NCBI RefSeq assembly: GCF_900115675.1
Contig: NZ_FOXI01000005.1
Location: 186,001-250,000 of the forward strand
Length of the DNA stretch: 64,000 bases
Direction of reading: 5' to 3'
From: Halolamina pelagica
Lineage (GTDB): Archaea > Halobacteriota > Halobacteria > Halobacteriales > Haloferacaceae
Shown here: positions 20,601 through 28,384 of the stretch, piece after piece
How the letters are laid out: every line of letters begins with the position of its first letter
Numbering within the stretch: the stretch's first letter is position 1
The notes under the pieces: generated by a model
Database searches by the model: none
What the model saw: the letters and a program-made list of their open reading frames with translations, nothing else
What the model was told of the DNA's origin: nothing
Translations under genes and position numbers: made by a program

Positions 20601-21860
20601 TCAGAACTCCAGCAGGCTCGACTGGACGCCCGCCGCCATCGTCGACTTCCTCCGCAGCCGCGCCGCCGAGACCGGGAGGTGGCTGCCGATCTCGCTGACC
20701 GCGCCCGACAGCGACTCCGCGGTGCCGTGTTCGCCCTCGAAGGCGTGACGGACGGCCTCGCGGACCTGCCAGACCCCAACGGGGCCCCAGTAATCGTCGG
20801 AGACGTGGCGGAGTACGAGTGCCTTCCCCTGCCGGCCGATCTCCGAGAGGTGTTCGAGCACGCCGAGGCGGGCCGCGTAGTACGCGCCCGCCGTCTCGTC
20901 GACGTACCCCGTCCGCCCCTCGAACTGCTCGTGGGCGCTCGCGAGGTACGTGCCCGCATCCGGATCCGGGTTCCAGATGCTCCCGGGCGCCTTCATCTCG
21001 ACGAGTTCGTACTCCCACTTCCCGGGTGCGAGGACGACCCAGAAGCTGTTGCCGAGGTACTCGTTGTGCCAGACTTGGACGCTGTCGACGCTCCGGTTGC
21101 CGCGGAGCGTCCCGCGGAGGTACTGGCCGACGGTGTCGTCGACGGCGGTGATCGACCACCGCGTCGGGACCAGTTTCCGGTTCTCGGCCTGCCCCAGCGC
21201 GCCCGCCGAGAGGATCGTGTTGATGTCGTACACGTCGAACCCGCGGCGGTAGAGGTAGTTGATCGCGCCCTGGGCCTGCCAGTCGTCGTCCTCCAGGGTC
21301 TTCTCGACTGGCCGGGGGACGTGGGGGTTCTCGGTGAGGTCGGCCGACTGGGCCGTCGCTCGCGGGCCGACCGGCGTCGCCACGTCGTCGCGGGACACGT
21401 CGTAGTCCACCTCCGGCCGGCCGTCGAGGCCGACCTCGACGCCGACGGGGCGGTCGGCGATCGCGATCTCGCGCTGGACGCCGGTGAACCCGTCCCACGC
21501 GTCGTGCACGTCGACGCCCACGCCCGTGCGGTTGGAGTTCAGCAGGCTGGTCCGGCGCTCGAACACGTCCGCGATCCCGACGCCCTCGTCGTACCACTCG
21601 CCGCTGGTCTCGAAGCGGCCGGCGTCGTCCTCGTGGCCCACGGGCGAGAGGATCCCCGTCGAGACCTCCGGGTAGTTCGAGCGGCCGACGAAGATCGACG
21701 GCGAGACGCTCCCGACCAGCGAGTCGTCCGTGACGTGTTCCTCGAAGCGGTTCTCGAAGGACTCCAGTTGGTCGAGTATCTCGTAGTTCTTCTCCTCGGC
21801 GAGGCGCCGCCGCTCGGCGGCCTCGTCCGCCTCGTACTCGAGATACTCGTCGAGTCGCAT
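20601..21860 (-). CDS. nreA: DNA repair protein NreA
   Basis: A 419-residue NreA. Conserved blocks include PSIFVGRSNYPEVSTGILSP, the VDVHDAWDGF segment, TENPHVPRPVEKTLEDDDW, and RRGFDVYDINTILSAGALGQ, each typical of archaeal NreA. The extreme C-terminus is QSSLLEF, a PCNA-interacting (PIP-like, QxxLxxF) motif. NreA is needed for resistance to DNA damage in Haloferax and interacts with PCNA (known for the family). The start ATG at 21860 begins MRLDEYLEYEADEAAERRRL, the usual N-terminus. Longer in-frame sequence lacks coding character. Confidence 0.93.
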   Translation of the reverse strand: MRLDEYLEYEADEAAERRRLAEEKNYEILDQLESFENRFEEHVTDDSLVGSVSPSIFVGRSNYPEVSTGILSPVGHEDDAGRFETSGEWYDEGVGIADVFERRTSLLNSNRTGVGVDVHDAWDGFTGVQREIAIADRPVGVEVGLDGRPEVDYDVSRDDVATPVGPRATAQSADLTENPHVPRPVEKTLEDDDWQAQGAINYLYRRGFDVYDINTILSAGALGQAENRKLVPTRWSITAVDDTVGQYLRGTLRGNRSVDSVQVWHNEYLGNSFWVVLAPGKWEYELVEMKAPGSIWNPDPDAGTYLASAHEQFEGRTGYVDETAGAYYAARLGVLEHLSEIGRQGKALVLRHVSDDYWGPVGVWQVREAVRHAFEGEHGTAESLSGAVSEIGSHLPVSAARLRRKSTMAAGVQSSLLEF

Positions 21861-22130
21861 CACCCCGGACTCGGCGCTACGTCGGCTTGAAAGTTCTGTG
21901 CACGGCACCCCCGTATGCGGCGCACAGGTGGCGAACGGCGTCACGACGGATCCCCCGGCCGGTGTGTCGCGCTCCCGCCTCGGCCGAACCGGGGGCAGTT
22001 CTCAGCGCATGGGGTGGCTGGTCCCGTCCCCGTACTTGAGTGTCGGGGCGGTTCCGCGTCGATTGACGCGAGCCGCTCCCCCGCGGTCGGGGAACGAACC
22101 GCCTTTACTCGCCGGCCGGGTAGTGCCCCC
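21861..22130. other. 270-bp divergent spacer between nreA and rnhA
   Basis: No coding frame with haloarchaeal character. It holds the divergent promoters. I see the CCTTTACT box for rnhA, and GGCTTGAAAG near 21887-21896 that may serve the nreA side. Confidence 0.45.
22102..22109 (+). promoter_or_regulatory. Box A-like CCTTTACT element before rnhA
   Basis: CCTTTACT is centred 26 nt before the ATG at 22131, giving a leaderless transcript. Confidence 0.45.
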
Positions 22131-22727
22131 ATGCCGACGGTCACTGTAGACCCCGACGACGCACGCGAACGGCTGCGGGAGGCCGGCGTCGAGGTGTCGA
22201 CGGGCAACACCGACCACGAGCGATGGCGGGCCGAACGCGGCGACGCCGTCGCGGTCGCCTACGACGACAAGGTCGTCGTCCAGGGGAGTTCACCCACGGA
22301 TCTCACGCTGCTGCTCCGGGACGGCGGCGGCCGCGCACACGTCTACTTCGACGGCGCCAGTCGGGGTAACCCCGGGCCGGCCGCGGTCGGCTGGGCCATC
22401 GTCAGCAGCGACGGCGTCGTCGCTGAGGGGAGCGAACGCATCGGCCGCCGGACGAACAACCAGGCCGAGTACGAGGCGCTGCTGCGGGCGCTCCGTGCCG
22501 CCCGGGACCTGGGCCTCGACGAGCTCGACGTTCGCGGCGACTCACAGCTCGTGGTCAAACAGCTCCGCGGGGAGTGGAACACCAACGACCCGGAGCTCCG
22601 GGAGCTGCGCGTGACCGCCCGGGAACTGCTCCGGGCGTTCGACCGCTGGGACGTCGAGCACGTTCCGCGGGAGATAAACGACCGCGCCGACGACCTAGCG
22701 AACGAGGCACTCGATGACGCCAGATAG
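22131..22727 (+). CDS. rnhA: Ribonuclease HI
   Basis: A 198-residue RNase H. About 65 N-terminal residues form an extension with no catalytic motif. The catalytic domain then has VYFDGASRGNPGPAAVGW (first Asp), NNQAEYEALLRAL (Glu), VRGDSQLVVKQL (second Asp) and the final Asp in NDRADDLANEAL. It cleaves RNA in RNA-DNA hybrids. The domain is of the short archaeal/Sulfolobus-like type. The next gene overlaps its 3' end by 14 nt. Confidence 0.93.
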   Translation: MPTVTVDPDDARERLREAGVEVSTGNTDHERWRAERGDAVAVAYDDKVVVQGSSPTDLTLLLRDGGGRAHVYFDGASRGNPGPAAVGWAIVSSDGVVAEGSERIGRRTNNQAEYEALLRALRAARDLGLDELDVRGDSQLVVKQLRGEWNTNDPELRELRVTARELLRAFDRWDVEHVPREINDRADDLANEALDDAR

Positions 22728-23364
22728 CGATCCCGAGACGGCCGAACGAACCGAGGCGGTCGACGCTGCGGGTACCGACGACGAGCGCGTGCCGGACATC
22801 CCGGCCGACGCCGTCGACGAGGCCGAGCGGCTCACCCGACTGGCCCGTGCGGCCGACCGTCGGGGCGACGACGCCGCGGCCGAGGAGGCGTCGGTGTACC
22901 GCGAGCGTCGGGACGACCTCGTCGCCGAGCACGATTACGAGACCCGCATCCGCGACGAGGACGACACGCTCGTGCTCTACCCCGAGGAGTGGCTGGAGGA
23001 CGGCGTCGTCCAACTGGACCGGATCGAGGAGACCGACCGCGGGGTCGAGGTCACGCTCTCGGGGCCGGGCGACCCCGAGCGCTGGCAGGAGGTCGCGGAC
23101 CACAACGACGACCTCGTGGCCGCCGTGGCCGACGACGCCCCGGAACACGAGGCCAACGCCCGGGCGCTGGCGGCGTTTGCCAGCAACCACTACGCGAAAC
23201 CGCTCGAGAAGCTGACCGCCGAGGAGGTACGGGAGTTCCTCGACGAGTACTACCCGCGCAACGCCTGGCCGAGCGAGGCGCAGGCGTCGCTGATCGGGGA
23301 GTCCGTCCGAAAGCTGTTCGCGGCGGCCGATACCGAGCCGCCGGAGCCGGTCGAAGAGTCGTAA
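22714..23364 (+). CDS. rnhA operon protein (DUF7108-type)
   Basis: A 216-residue acidic protein regularly annotated as the rnhA operon protein in haloarchaea. It has ADAVDEAERLTRLARAA, a strand-rich part (TLVLYPEEWLEDGVVQLDRIEETDRGVEV compressed here), NHYAKPLEKLTAEEVREFL and PRNAWPSEAQ near the end. Function is unknown. The 14-nt overlap with rnhA implies translational coupling and a shared role in nucleic-acid metabolism as inference only. The stop is 7 nt from the convergent padR stop. Confidence 0.85.
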   Translation: MTPDSDPETAERTEAVDAAGTDDERVPDIPADAVDEAERLTRLARAADRRGDDAAAEEASVYRERRDDLVAEHDYETRIRDEDDTLVLYPEEWLEDGVVQLDRIEETDRGVEVTLSGPGDPERWQEVADHNDDLVAAVADDAPEHEANARALAAFASNHYAKPLEKLTAEEVREFLDEYYPRNAWPSEAQASLIGESVRKLFAAADTEPPEPVEES

Positions 23365-23371
23365 GCCGTCC

Positions 23372-23734
23372 TTAGAGGTTCTCGTCGACGATCTCGCCGA
23401 TCTCGTCGGCTCGGCTCTCGTCGGTGACGTACCGGGAAAGCGTCCACTCGAGACTGTCAAGCACCGCCTCGCGCCCCTTCTCGGTCAGCGCGTACTGGTT
23501 CGTTCGCTTGTCGAGTTCGCTCTTCTCGACCAGCCCCATCTCGACGAGGTCGTCGAGGTTGGGGTAGAGTCGACCGTGGTTCACTTCCGTCCCGTAGAAC
23601 TCCTCGAGCTCGCGTTTGATCGCGAGCCCGTACATCGCCTCCTCGGAGAGGATGACGAGGATGTTCTGCTGGAACGCGGTGAGATCTCGTGCGATACCTG
23701 GCTGCTCGTCGTTGACTGCTTCTGCCTCTGACAT
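23372..23734 (-). CDS. PadR family transcriptional regulator
   Basis: A 120-residue winged-helix regulator. The core LTAFQQNILVIL, AMYGLAIKRELEEFYG, VNHGRLYPNLDDLVEMGLVEK and DKRTNQYALTEKGREAV is the PadR-type DNA-binding fold, with the pattern Y-G-L-x-I-K and G-R-L-Y-P-x-L. A short C-terminal helix follows, and there is no ligand domain. PadR proteins are usually repressors of a neighbouring gene. Here the divergent neighbour is inorganic pyrophosphatase, with several dyads between them. The start at 23734 is chosen since the upstream 58 residues in frame are Cys-rich and not protein-like. Confidence 0.88.
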   Translation of the reverse strand: MSEAEAVNDEQPGIARDLTAFQQNILVILSEEAMYGLAIKRELEEFYGTEVNHGRLYPNLDDLVEMGLVEKSELDKRTNQYALTEKGREAVLDSLEWTLSRYVTDESRADEIGEIVDENL

Positions 23735-23746
23735 TGTTGATGTGGG

Positions 23747-23840
23747 GCACTGTGCGCTACCCCCCACCATGTACGCGACATGCCCCCCTTCCCGGGGCGT
23801 TGTCGGCGCCGACGCACAGCACGGGGTATTCGTACAGTGC
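23747..23840. promoter_or_regulatory. Long imperfect inverted repeat between padR and ppa
   Basis: The left arm 23747-23763 (GCACTGTGCGCTACCCC) matches the reverse complement of the right arm 23823-23840 (GCACTGTACGAATACCCC) at 15 of 17 aligned positions with one gap. The centres are about 77 bp apart. Between them lie CATGT-N5-ACATG (23768-23782) and the palindrome TCGGCGCCGA (23803-23812). A perfect AACATGTT sits at 23845-23852. These may be operators for the divergent PadR. Confidence 0.5.
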
Positions 23841-23868
23841 TCGCAACATGTTCTACTCGTCCAACCGT

Positions 23869-23915
23869 AAAAGCATTTTCGCCCGGACAGGAACGTCCCG
23901 AAAAGCATTTGCCCG
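23869..23915 (+). repeat. Direct repeat AAAAGCATTT in the ppa promoter
   Basis: AAAAGCATTT occurs at 23869-23878 and again at 23901-23910, 32 bp apart, each followed by a GCCCG sequence. The second copy lies at about -32 from the ppa ATG and could be the TATA/BRE region. The first may be an activator site or a second promoter. Confidence 0.5.
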
Positions 23916-23937
23916 ACTTGCCGGAACCTCTGGAGGC

Positions 23938-24468
23938 ATGACGAACCTCTGGGAAGATCTGGAGACCGGGCCGGACGCGCCCGAGAAGATCTACGCGGTT
24001 GTCGAGTGCCTCAAAGGCGAGCGCAACAAGTACGAGTACGACAAGGACGTGCCGGGCGTCGTACTCGACCGCGTACTCCACTCGAACGTTCACTACCCCT
24101 ACGACTACGGCTTCATCCCACAGACCTACTACGACGACGAGGACCCGTTCGACGTGATGGTGATGGTCGAGGACGCCACGTTCCCCGGCTGTGTGATCGA
24201 GGCCCGTCCGGTCGCACTGATGAGGATGGACGACGACGGCGAGCAGGACGACAAGGTGCTGGCCGTCCCCAGCGAGGACCCGCGATTCGACCACGTCCAG
24301 GACATCGACGACGTCCCCCAGCAGATCCTCGACGAGATCGACGAGTTCTTCGAGACCTACAAGAACCTCGAGGCGGGCAAGGAGGTCACGACGCTGGGCT
24401 GGGAGGACAAGCAAGCGGCGCTCGACGCCGTCGAGCACGCGCAGGACCTGTACGAGGAGACGTTCTAA
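23938..24468 (+). CDS. ppa: Inorganic pyrophosphatase (family I)
   Basis: A 176-residue soluble pyrophosphatase. It has KGERNKYEYDK, VHYPYDYGFIPQTYYDDEDPFDV with metal ligands Asp67 and Asp72, and a later DDKVLAVPSEDPRF with the third conserved Asp. It hydrolyses pyrophosphate to drive biosynthetic reactions. The length is normal for the family. A GGAGG lies at 23932-23936 but only one base from the ATG, too close to act as a normal ribosome-binding site. Divergently transcribed from padR, with a complex spacer. Confidence 0.95.
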   Translation: MTNLWEDLETGPDAPEKIYAVVECLKGERNKYEYDKDVPGVVLDRVLHSNVHYPYDYGFIPQTYYDDEDPFDVMVMVEDATFPGCVIEARPVALMRMDDDGEQDDKVLAVPSEDPRFDHVQDIDDVPQQILDEIDEFFETYKNLEAGKEVTTLGWEDKQAALDAVEHAQDLYEETF

Positions 24469-24829
24469 CCAGTCACGGCTCGCGAGCGACGGCGGCCGCC
24501 GGGTCGCCGTCGACGAGCCCGTTGCCGTCTGTGTGAGAACCGATACGCCTCGCAACTCACTCGGGCCTCTGGGCCGGAGTGACGGGGCGTGTTGCCGTCG
24601 CTGTGTGACGATCCACACAGCCACTACCGGACACGACCAGCGCGCGCTGGCTCGCGCCCGGTCGCCGACTCGGCGGCCGCCCGCCCGTCGGCGCCGATGC
24701 GCCCCAGTTCTCCACTCCACGCCTCCGATACGCCGGAGACATGCGTATTCCCCAGAAACATCGGTCGCGGGAGCGCCATGCGTTATGCGTATGGGTAATC
24801 TCTTGAGTGGTCGGGCCCACCGTTCTCAC
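24469..24829. other. 361-bp spacer after ppa without a clear gene
   Basis: Open frames here lack haloarchaeal coding character. There are several ATGCGTA/ATGCGTT copies (24740-24794), an irregular cluster just before the small ORF at 24830. I see no tRNA fold. Confidence 0.4.
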
Positions 24830-24943
24830 ATGGCCGCAAAGAACCCCTCCGTCGGCATCGACCACGTGACCGTCGTCCCCGAACCGGCGGCGTCGCCCGG
24901 CGAGTCCGACGAGGACGAAGCGGACGCCGACGCCGAGCAGTGA
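24830..24943 (+). CDS. Putative 37-residue acidic protein
   Basis: A short frame starting MAAKNPSVGIDHVTVVPEP and ending in an Asp/Glu/Ala tail. Over 90% of third positions are G or C, and the acidic tail fits a haloarchaeal protein. The VGIDHVTVVPE phrase looks like a conserved motif that I half remember from other haloarchaea but cannot name. A possible promoter box GGTAATCTCT lies at 24794-24803, about 31 nt before the ATG. No function can be given. Confidence 0.5.
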   Translation: MAAKNPSVGIDHVTVVPEPAASPGESDEDEADADAEQ

Positions 24944-24972
24944 GCGGGTCCCCGGAGACGGGAGCCGGCGAT

Positions 24973-26049
24973 TCAGTGGTTGCGGATCACGTCTCCGACC
25001 CGCCCCAGTCCCTCCTGTAGCTCCTCAGTCGGGAGCCCGAAGCCGATGCGGAAGCGGTTCTCGTAGGGGCCGAACAGGTGCCCCGGCGCCAGCACCACCG
25101 ACGCCTCCTCGACGACGACGCGGCAGAACTCCTCGGCGTCCTCGAACCCGTCGGGCACCGTCACGAACCCGTTGACGCCGACCGGTTCGTGCCAGTCGAG
25201 GCCGTGCTCGTCGATCCAGTCGGCGACGATCTCGCGGTGCTCGGTCGCGAGGTCGCGGTTCTCGGTCAGGATGTCCTCCTCCTGTTCGCCCAGCGCCTGC
25301 TTCGCGACGTGCTGGCCGAACAGCGTCGGCGAGATGGTGGTGTAGTCCTTCCAGCGCCACGCGCGCTCGACCACCTCCTCGTCGCCGACGACCCAGCCGA
25401 AGCGCAGGCCGGCGAGGCCGTACGCCTTGGTGAGACTGGTCGTCGAGATGCCGTACTCGCCCAGCGCCGCCGCGGGCGTGATCGGCTCCTCGGCGAGCAG
25501 GCGGTACACCTCGTCACAGAGCAGGTAGGCGTCGTGGTCGGCGGCGAGGTCGTACAGCTCCCGGACCGTCTCCTCGTCGTGGTAGTTTCCGGTCGGGTTG
25601 TTGGGGTTGTTGAGCACGACGACCGCGGTGTCGTCCCGGATCGCGTCCGTCACCCCCTCGACGTCGACGCTCCAGTCCTCGCGGTTCAACGGGACCCGGG
25701 TCACCTCGCCGAACGCCTCCGGGACGGCGTGGAGCGCCTGGTACGTCGGCGTGACGACGACGGCGTGGTCGCCGTGCTCGGAGTTCAACAGCGAGAGGAA
25801 GGTGAGGAAGTTGGCCTCCTGCGTGCCGACGGTGAACAGCACCTCGTCGGCGTCCCGGCCGTAGCGTGCGCCGACGTCCGCGCGGAACTCGGGGTCGCCG
25901 TTCGTGGGGATGACGTACCCGAGTTTCCCCGGATCGAGGTCGAAGCGGTCGGCCGGCAGCGAGCGGATCCCGCTCTCGGCGAGCATGATGTCGGCGTCGT
26001 GTTCGTACTCGGCGAACCAGCGTTCGAGGCCGAACGGTGAGACGTCCAT
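24973..26049 (-). CDS. PLP-dependent aminotransferase (class I/II)
   Basis: A 358-residue fold-type I aminotransferase. It has TVGTQEANFLTFLSLL (phosphate contact), LNNPNNPTGNY, LLCDEVYRLL with the Asp that pairs with the PLP nitrogen, STTSLTKAYGLAGLRFGW with the Schiff-base Lys, and FRIGFG with the substrate carboxylate-binding Arg. The subtype is not certain (aspartate- or capreomycidine-synthase-like branches occur in haloarchaea). The start ATG at 26049 gives MDVSPFGLERWFAEYE, a normal N-terminal helix. Confidence 0.9.
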   Translation of the reverse strand: MDVSPFGLERWFAEYEHDADIMLAESGIRSLPADRFDLDPGKLGYVIPTNGDPEFRADVGARYGRDADEVLFTVGTQEANFLTFLSLLNSEHGDHAVVVTPTYQALHAVPEAFGEVTRVPLNREDWSVDVEGVTDAIRDDTAVVVLNNPNNPTGNYHDEETVRELYDLAADHDAYLLCDEVYRLLAEEPITPAAALGEYGISTTSLTKAYGLAGLRFGWVVGDEEVVERAWRWKDYTTISPTLFGQHVAKQALGEQEEDILTENRDLATEHREIVADWIDEHGLDWHEPVGVNGFVTVPDGFEDAEEFCRVVVEEASVVLAPGHLFGPYENRFRIGFGLPTEELQEGLGRVGDVIRNH

Positions 26050-26100
26050 ACGCCCAGTCCGTCGGGCGGCCGCAAAAACCACCGGGTGCCGGCGACCGTC

Positions 26101-27768
26101 TCAGTCCCGGTCGCGCTCGCGCATGCTCTGGCGGGTGAACTGCGGCGTCGCCCGGATCGACTTCCGCTTGCGCCGGAACGAGCGCCAGAGCGCGACCACC
26201 AGCGGCGCCGTCACCCCGAGGATGCCGACCGAGACCCGCCAGTCCTGCCCGAACGCGTAGATTAGCGCCGCCGAGAGCACGCCGGCGGCGACGAAGATCC
26301 CCAGGATCAGCCGCTTGGCGAGGTCCCGCATCACGTCGTCGTCGTCTTTGACGTTGATGTTGACGGTGAGGTTCTCGTCCTCCAACCCGTCGAGCACCCG
26401 GTCGAGCTTCGGCGGGACCGTCACCAACGCGCCGGCGGTCTCCTGTGCCTGGTCGGCGGCATCGCCGGCGATACGTCGGGCGGTCTGCTCCCGGTAGCCC
26501 TGTTCGGTGAGGTAGTCGGTCGCGACGCTGATGAAGTCGAAGTCCGGGTCGAGCGTCACACACACGCCCTCGACGACGGTCGCGACCCGGAGCACCAGCG
26601 CGAGGTTGCGGGGCAGCCGCAGCGGGAACTCGTAGATCGTCCCCTCGACCTGCTCGATGATCTGCTGGACGCGGTACTGCTCGATGTCCTCGCCGCGGGC
26701 GTCCTGGATCGCGAGCTCCATCACCTGGCCCATCACCTCGCGGTCGGCCTCCGGCGAGAGCGTCCCCATGTCGACCAGCGCGTCGAGGATCGCGTCGGTG
26801 TCCTGCTGGGCGATGGCGACGTAGAACTCCACGATCTTCTCCTGGATGTACGGCTCGACCCGCCCGCTCATCCCGAAGTCGTAGAAGATGACGGCACCCT
26901 CCTCGTCGACCGCGAGGTTGCCGGGGTGGGGGTCGGCGTGGAACACGCCGTCGTCGATGATCATCTGCAGGTAGATGCGCTGGAGGCGCTCGGCCAGTTC
27001 GGTGCGGTCGATCCCCTTCGCGTCGAGCTCCTCGACGTCGTTGATCTTCGTCCCCGGGAGGTACTCCATCGTCAACACTGATTCCCCGGAGGCGTCGATG
27101 TGGGTCCGCGGGATGCGGATCTCCTCGTCGTCCGCGAAGTTCTCGCGGATCTCCTCGAGCATCGCGCGCTCGCGGCCGTAGTCCATCTCCTGGCGGATCG
27201 TCTTCGCGAACTCGTCGGCGAGGTTCGACAGCGAGAACGAGCTCGACTCGTCGACGAAGAAGATGATCACCGGCAGCGACCAGCGCAGCACCCTGAGATC
27301 GGCGTTGACCAGCGGGACGATCCCCGGCCGGCGGACCTTCACGGCCACCTGCTCGCCGTCGTGCACGGCGCGGTACACCTGCCCGAGGCTGGCGCCGCTG
27401 ATCGCGTCGGTGTCGAACTCGTCGAACGTCTCCTCGACGGGGCCGAGTTCGGCCTCGAGGACCTCCTTGGCCTCCGTCCAGTCGGCCGGCGGCACCTCGT
27501 CCTGCAGGCTCGAGAGCACGTCGACGTACTCCGGCGGCGCCACGTCCGGCCGGGTCGACAGCAGCTGGCCGAGCTTGATGAACGTCGGCCCGAGGGTCAA
27601 CAGCGTGTCGAGCAAGGCCTCGGCGCGGCGCGTGCGCGTCTCGCTGTCGACGCTGCGGCCGCGCCCGAACAGCAGGAACCGGTTCCGGTCCCGCGCCCAC
27701 GCGAACAGCAGCGGCAGGAACCCCTTGACGACGACGAGGAACCGCCAGTAGGCTCGGAGGGATGCCAG
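26101..27768 (-). CDS. ABC1/UbiB family kinase-like protein, start uncertain
   Basis: An ABC1 (AarF/UbiB/ADCK) atypical kinase. It has the N-terminal KxGQ motif (FIKLGQLLSTRPD), the Ala/Gly-rich loop ISGASLGQVYRAV, the VAVKVRRPG lysine, FHADPHPGNL and VIFYDFGMSG. Two C-terminal membrane helices follow (residues about 480-520). The family supports quinone biosynthesis. The conserved frame runs upstream through LRAYWRFLVVVKGFLPLL to a TGA at 27775-27777, and the only possible initiators are CTG at 27768 or the internal TTG at 27615, which would remove the conserved N-terminus. I use 27768 and flag the start. See findings. Confidence 0.82.
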   Translation of the reverse strand: MASLRAYWRFLVVVKGFLPLLFAWARDRNRFLLFGRGRSVDSETRTRRAEALLDTLLTLGPTFIKLGQLLSTRPDVAPPEYVDVLSSLQDEVPPADWTEAKEVLEAELGPVEETFDEFDTDAISGASLGQVYRAVHDGEQVAVKVRRPGIVPLVNADLRVLRWSLPVIIFFVDESSSFSLSNLADEFAKTIRQEMDYGRERAMLEEIRENFADDEEIRIPRTHIDASGESVLTMEYLPGTKINDVEELDAKGIDRTELAERLQRIYLQMIIDDGVFHADPHPGNLAVDEEGAVIFYDFGMSGRVEPYIQEKIVEFYVAIAQQDTDAILDALVDMGTLSPEADREVMGQVMELAIQDARGEDIEQYRVQQIIEQVEGTIYEFPLRLPRNLALVLRVATVVEGVCVTLDPDFDFISVATDYLTEQGYREQTARRIAGDAADQAQETAGALVTVPPKLDRVLDGLEDENLTVNINVKDDDDVMRDLAKRLILGIFVAAGVLSAALIYAFGQDWRVSVGILGVTAPLVVALWRSFRRKRKSIRATPQFTRQSMRERDRD

Positions 27769-27830
27769 CCTGAATCACCCCACCCTTGGGCGCGTCGGCT
27801 CCCCGGCGGTGCGGCCAGTCGGTCCGATCA

Positions 27831-28184
27831 TCAGGCGTCGTCGATGTTGATCGACTCGGCCGGCCCGGCCGACCGCTTCGGGATGGTGACGGTGAGGACG
27901 CCGCGCTCCATCGACGCCTCGGCGTCGCTGCCGGCGTCCGGCGGGAGCGGGATCTCCACGTCGAGGAACAGCGGGCGATCCTCGCGCACGTAGTCGAACT
28001 CGCCGCCGAACGACTTCTCGCGGCGCGCTTCGATCCGGAGCCGACCGCCCTCGCTGCGCAGGTCGGTCGTGTCGGCGGTCGCCCCCGGCAGGTCGATCAC
28101 GAGTCGGTAGGCGGACTCGCTCTCGAGCAGGTCGGCAAACACCGCGTCCGGGAGCTCTCGGAGCGCATCGCGAACTGTGTCCAT
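27831..28184 (-). CDS. Hsp20/alpha-crystallin family small heat-shock protein
   Basis: A 117-residue protein with the alpha-crystallin domain: SAYRLVIDLPGATAD, LRSEGGRLRIEARREK, PLFLDVEIPLPPDA and ERGVLTVTIPKRS (the G-x-L signature). The N-terminal arm is short (about 20 residues). The C-terminal tail ESINIDDA contains an I-x-I-like element (INI) used for oligomer assembly. ATP-independent chaperone. Located upstream of the ABC1 gene on the same strand, about 60 nt away. Confidence 0.9.
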   Translation of the reverse strand: MDTVRDALRELPDAVFADLLESESAYRLVIDLPGATADTTDLRSEGGRLRIEARREKSFGGEFDYVREDRPLFLDVEIPLPPDAGSDAEASMERGVLTVTIPKRSAGPAESINIDDA

Positions 28185-28240
28185 AGCCGATCTATGGTGG
28201 CGCGTCTCGAAAAAGCCGGCGGTGGCGGTGGGGTACCGCG

Positions 28241-28343
28241 GCGGCGGTCAGCCGCGGTGATCGTGGGGTGATGCGGCGACGATCAGCCGCGGGACTCGTG
28301 GGGGTTCTGCGGCAACCGACAGCCGTGTCGATCGTGGAAGGAA
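28241..28343 (+). repeat. Three imperfect tandem repeats of about 32-36 bp
   Basis: Units start at about 28241, 28273 and 28309. Each begins GCGGC, continues with a G-A-C/T-C-AGCCG core (GTCAGCCGCG, ATCAGCCGCG, GACAGCCGTG) and ends near TCGTGG. They occupy the 200-bp spacer between the DUF106 and hsp20 genes. Possible role in termination or regulation. No open frame fits. Confidence 0.55.
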
Positions 28344-28384
28344 GCGGAGAAGGGAGCGGTGACGACGGCGGTTCGGGACCCCGT

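Noticed and set aside
23932-23936. GGAGG as ribosome-binding site for ppa
   Set aside because: It lies one base from the ATG, too close for a normal Shine-Dalgarno contact.
24557-24865. Minus-strand 102-residue open frame after ppa
   Set aside because: Basic, Arg/Cys-rich and without haloarchaeal acidic bias; no promoter or motif.
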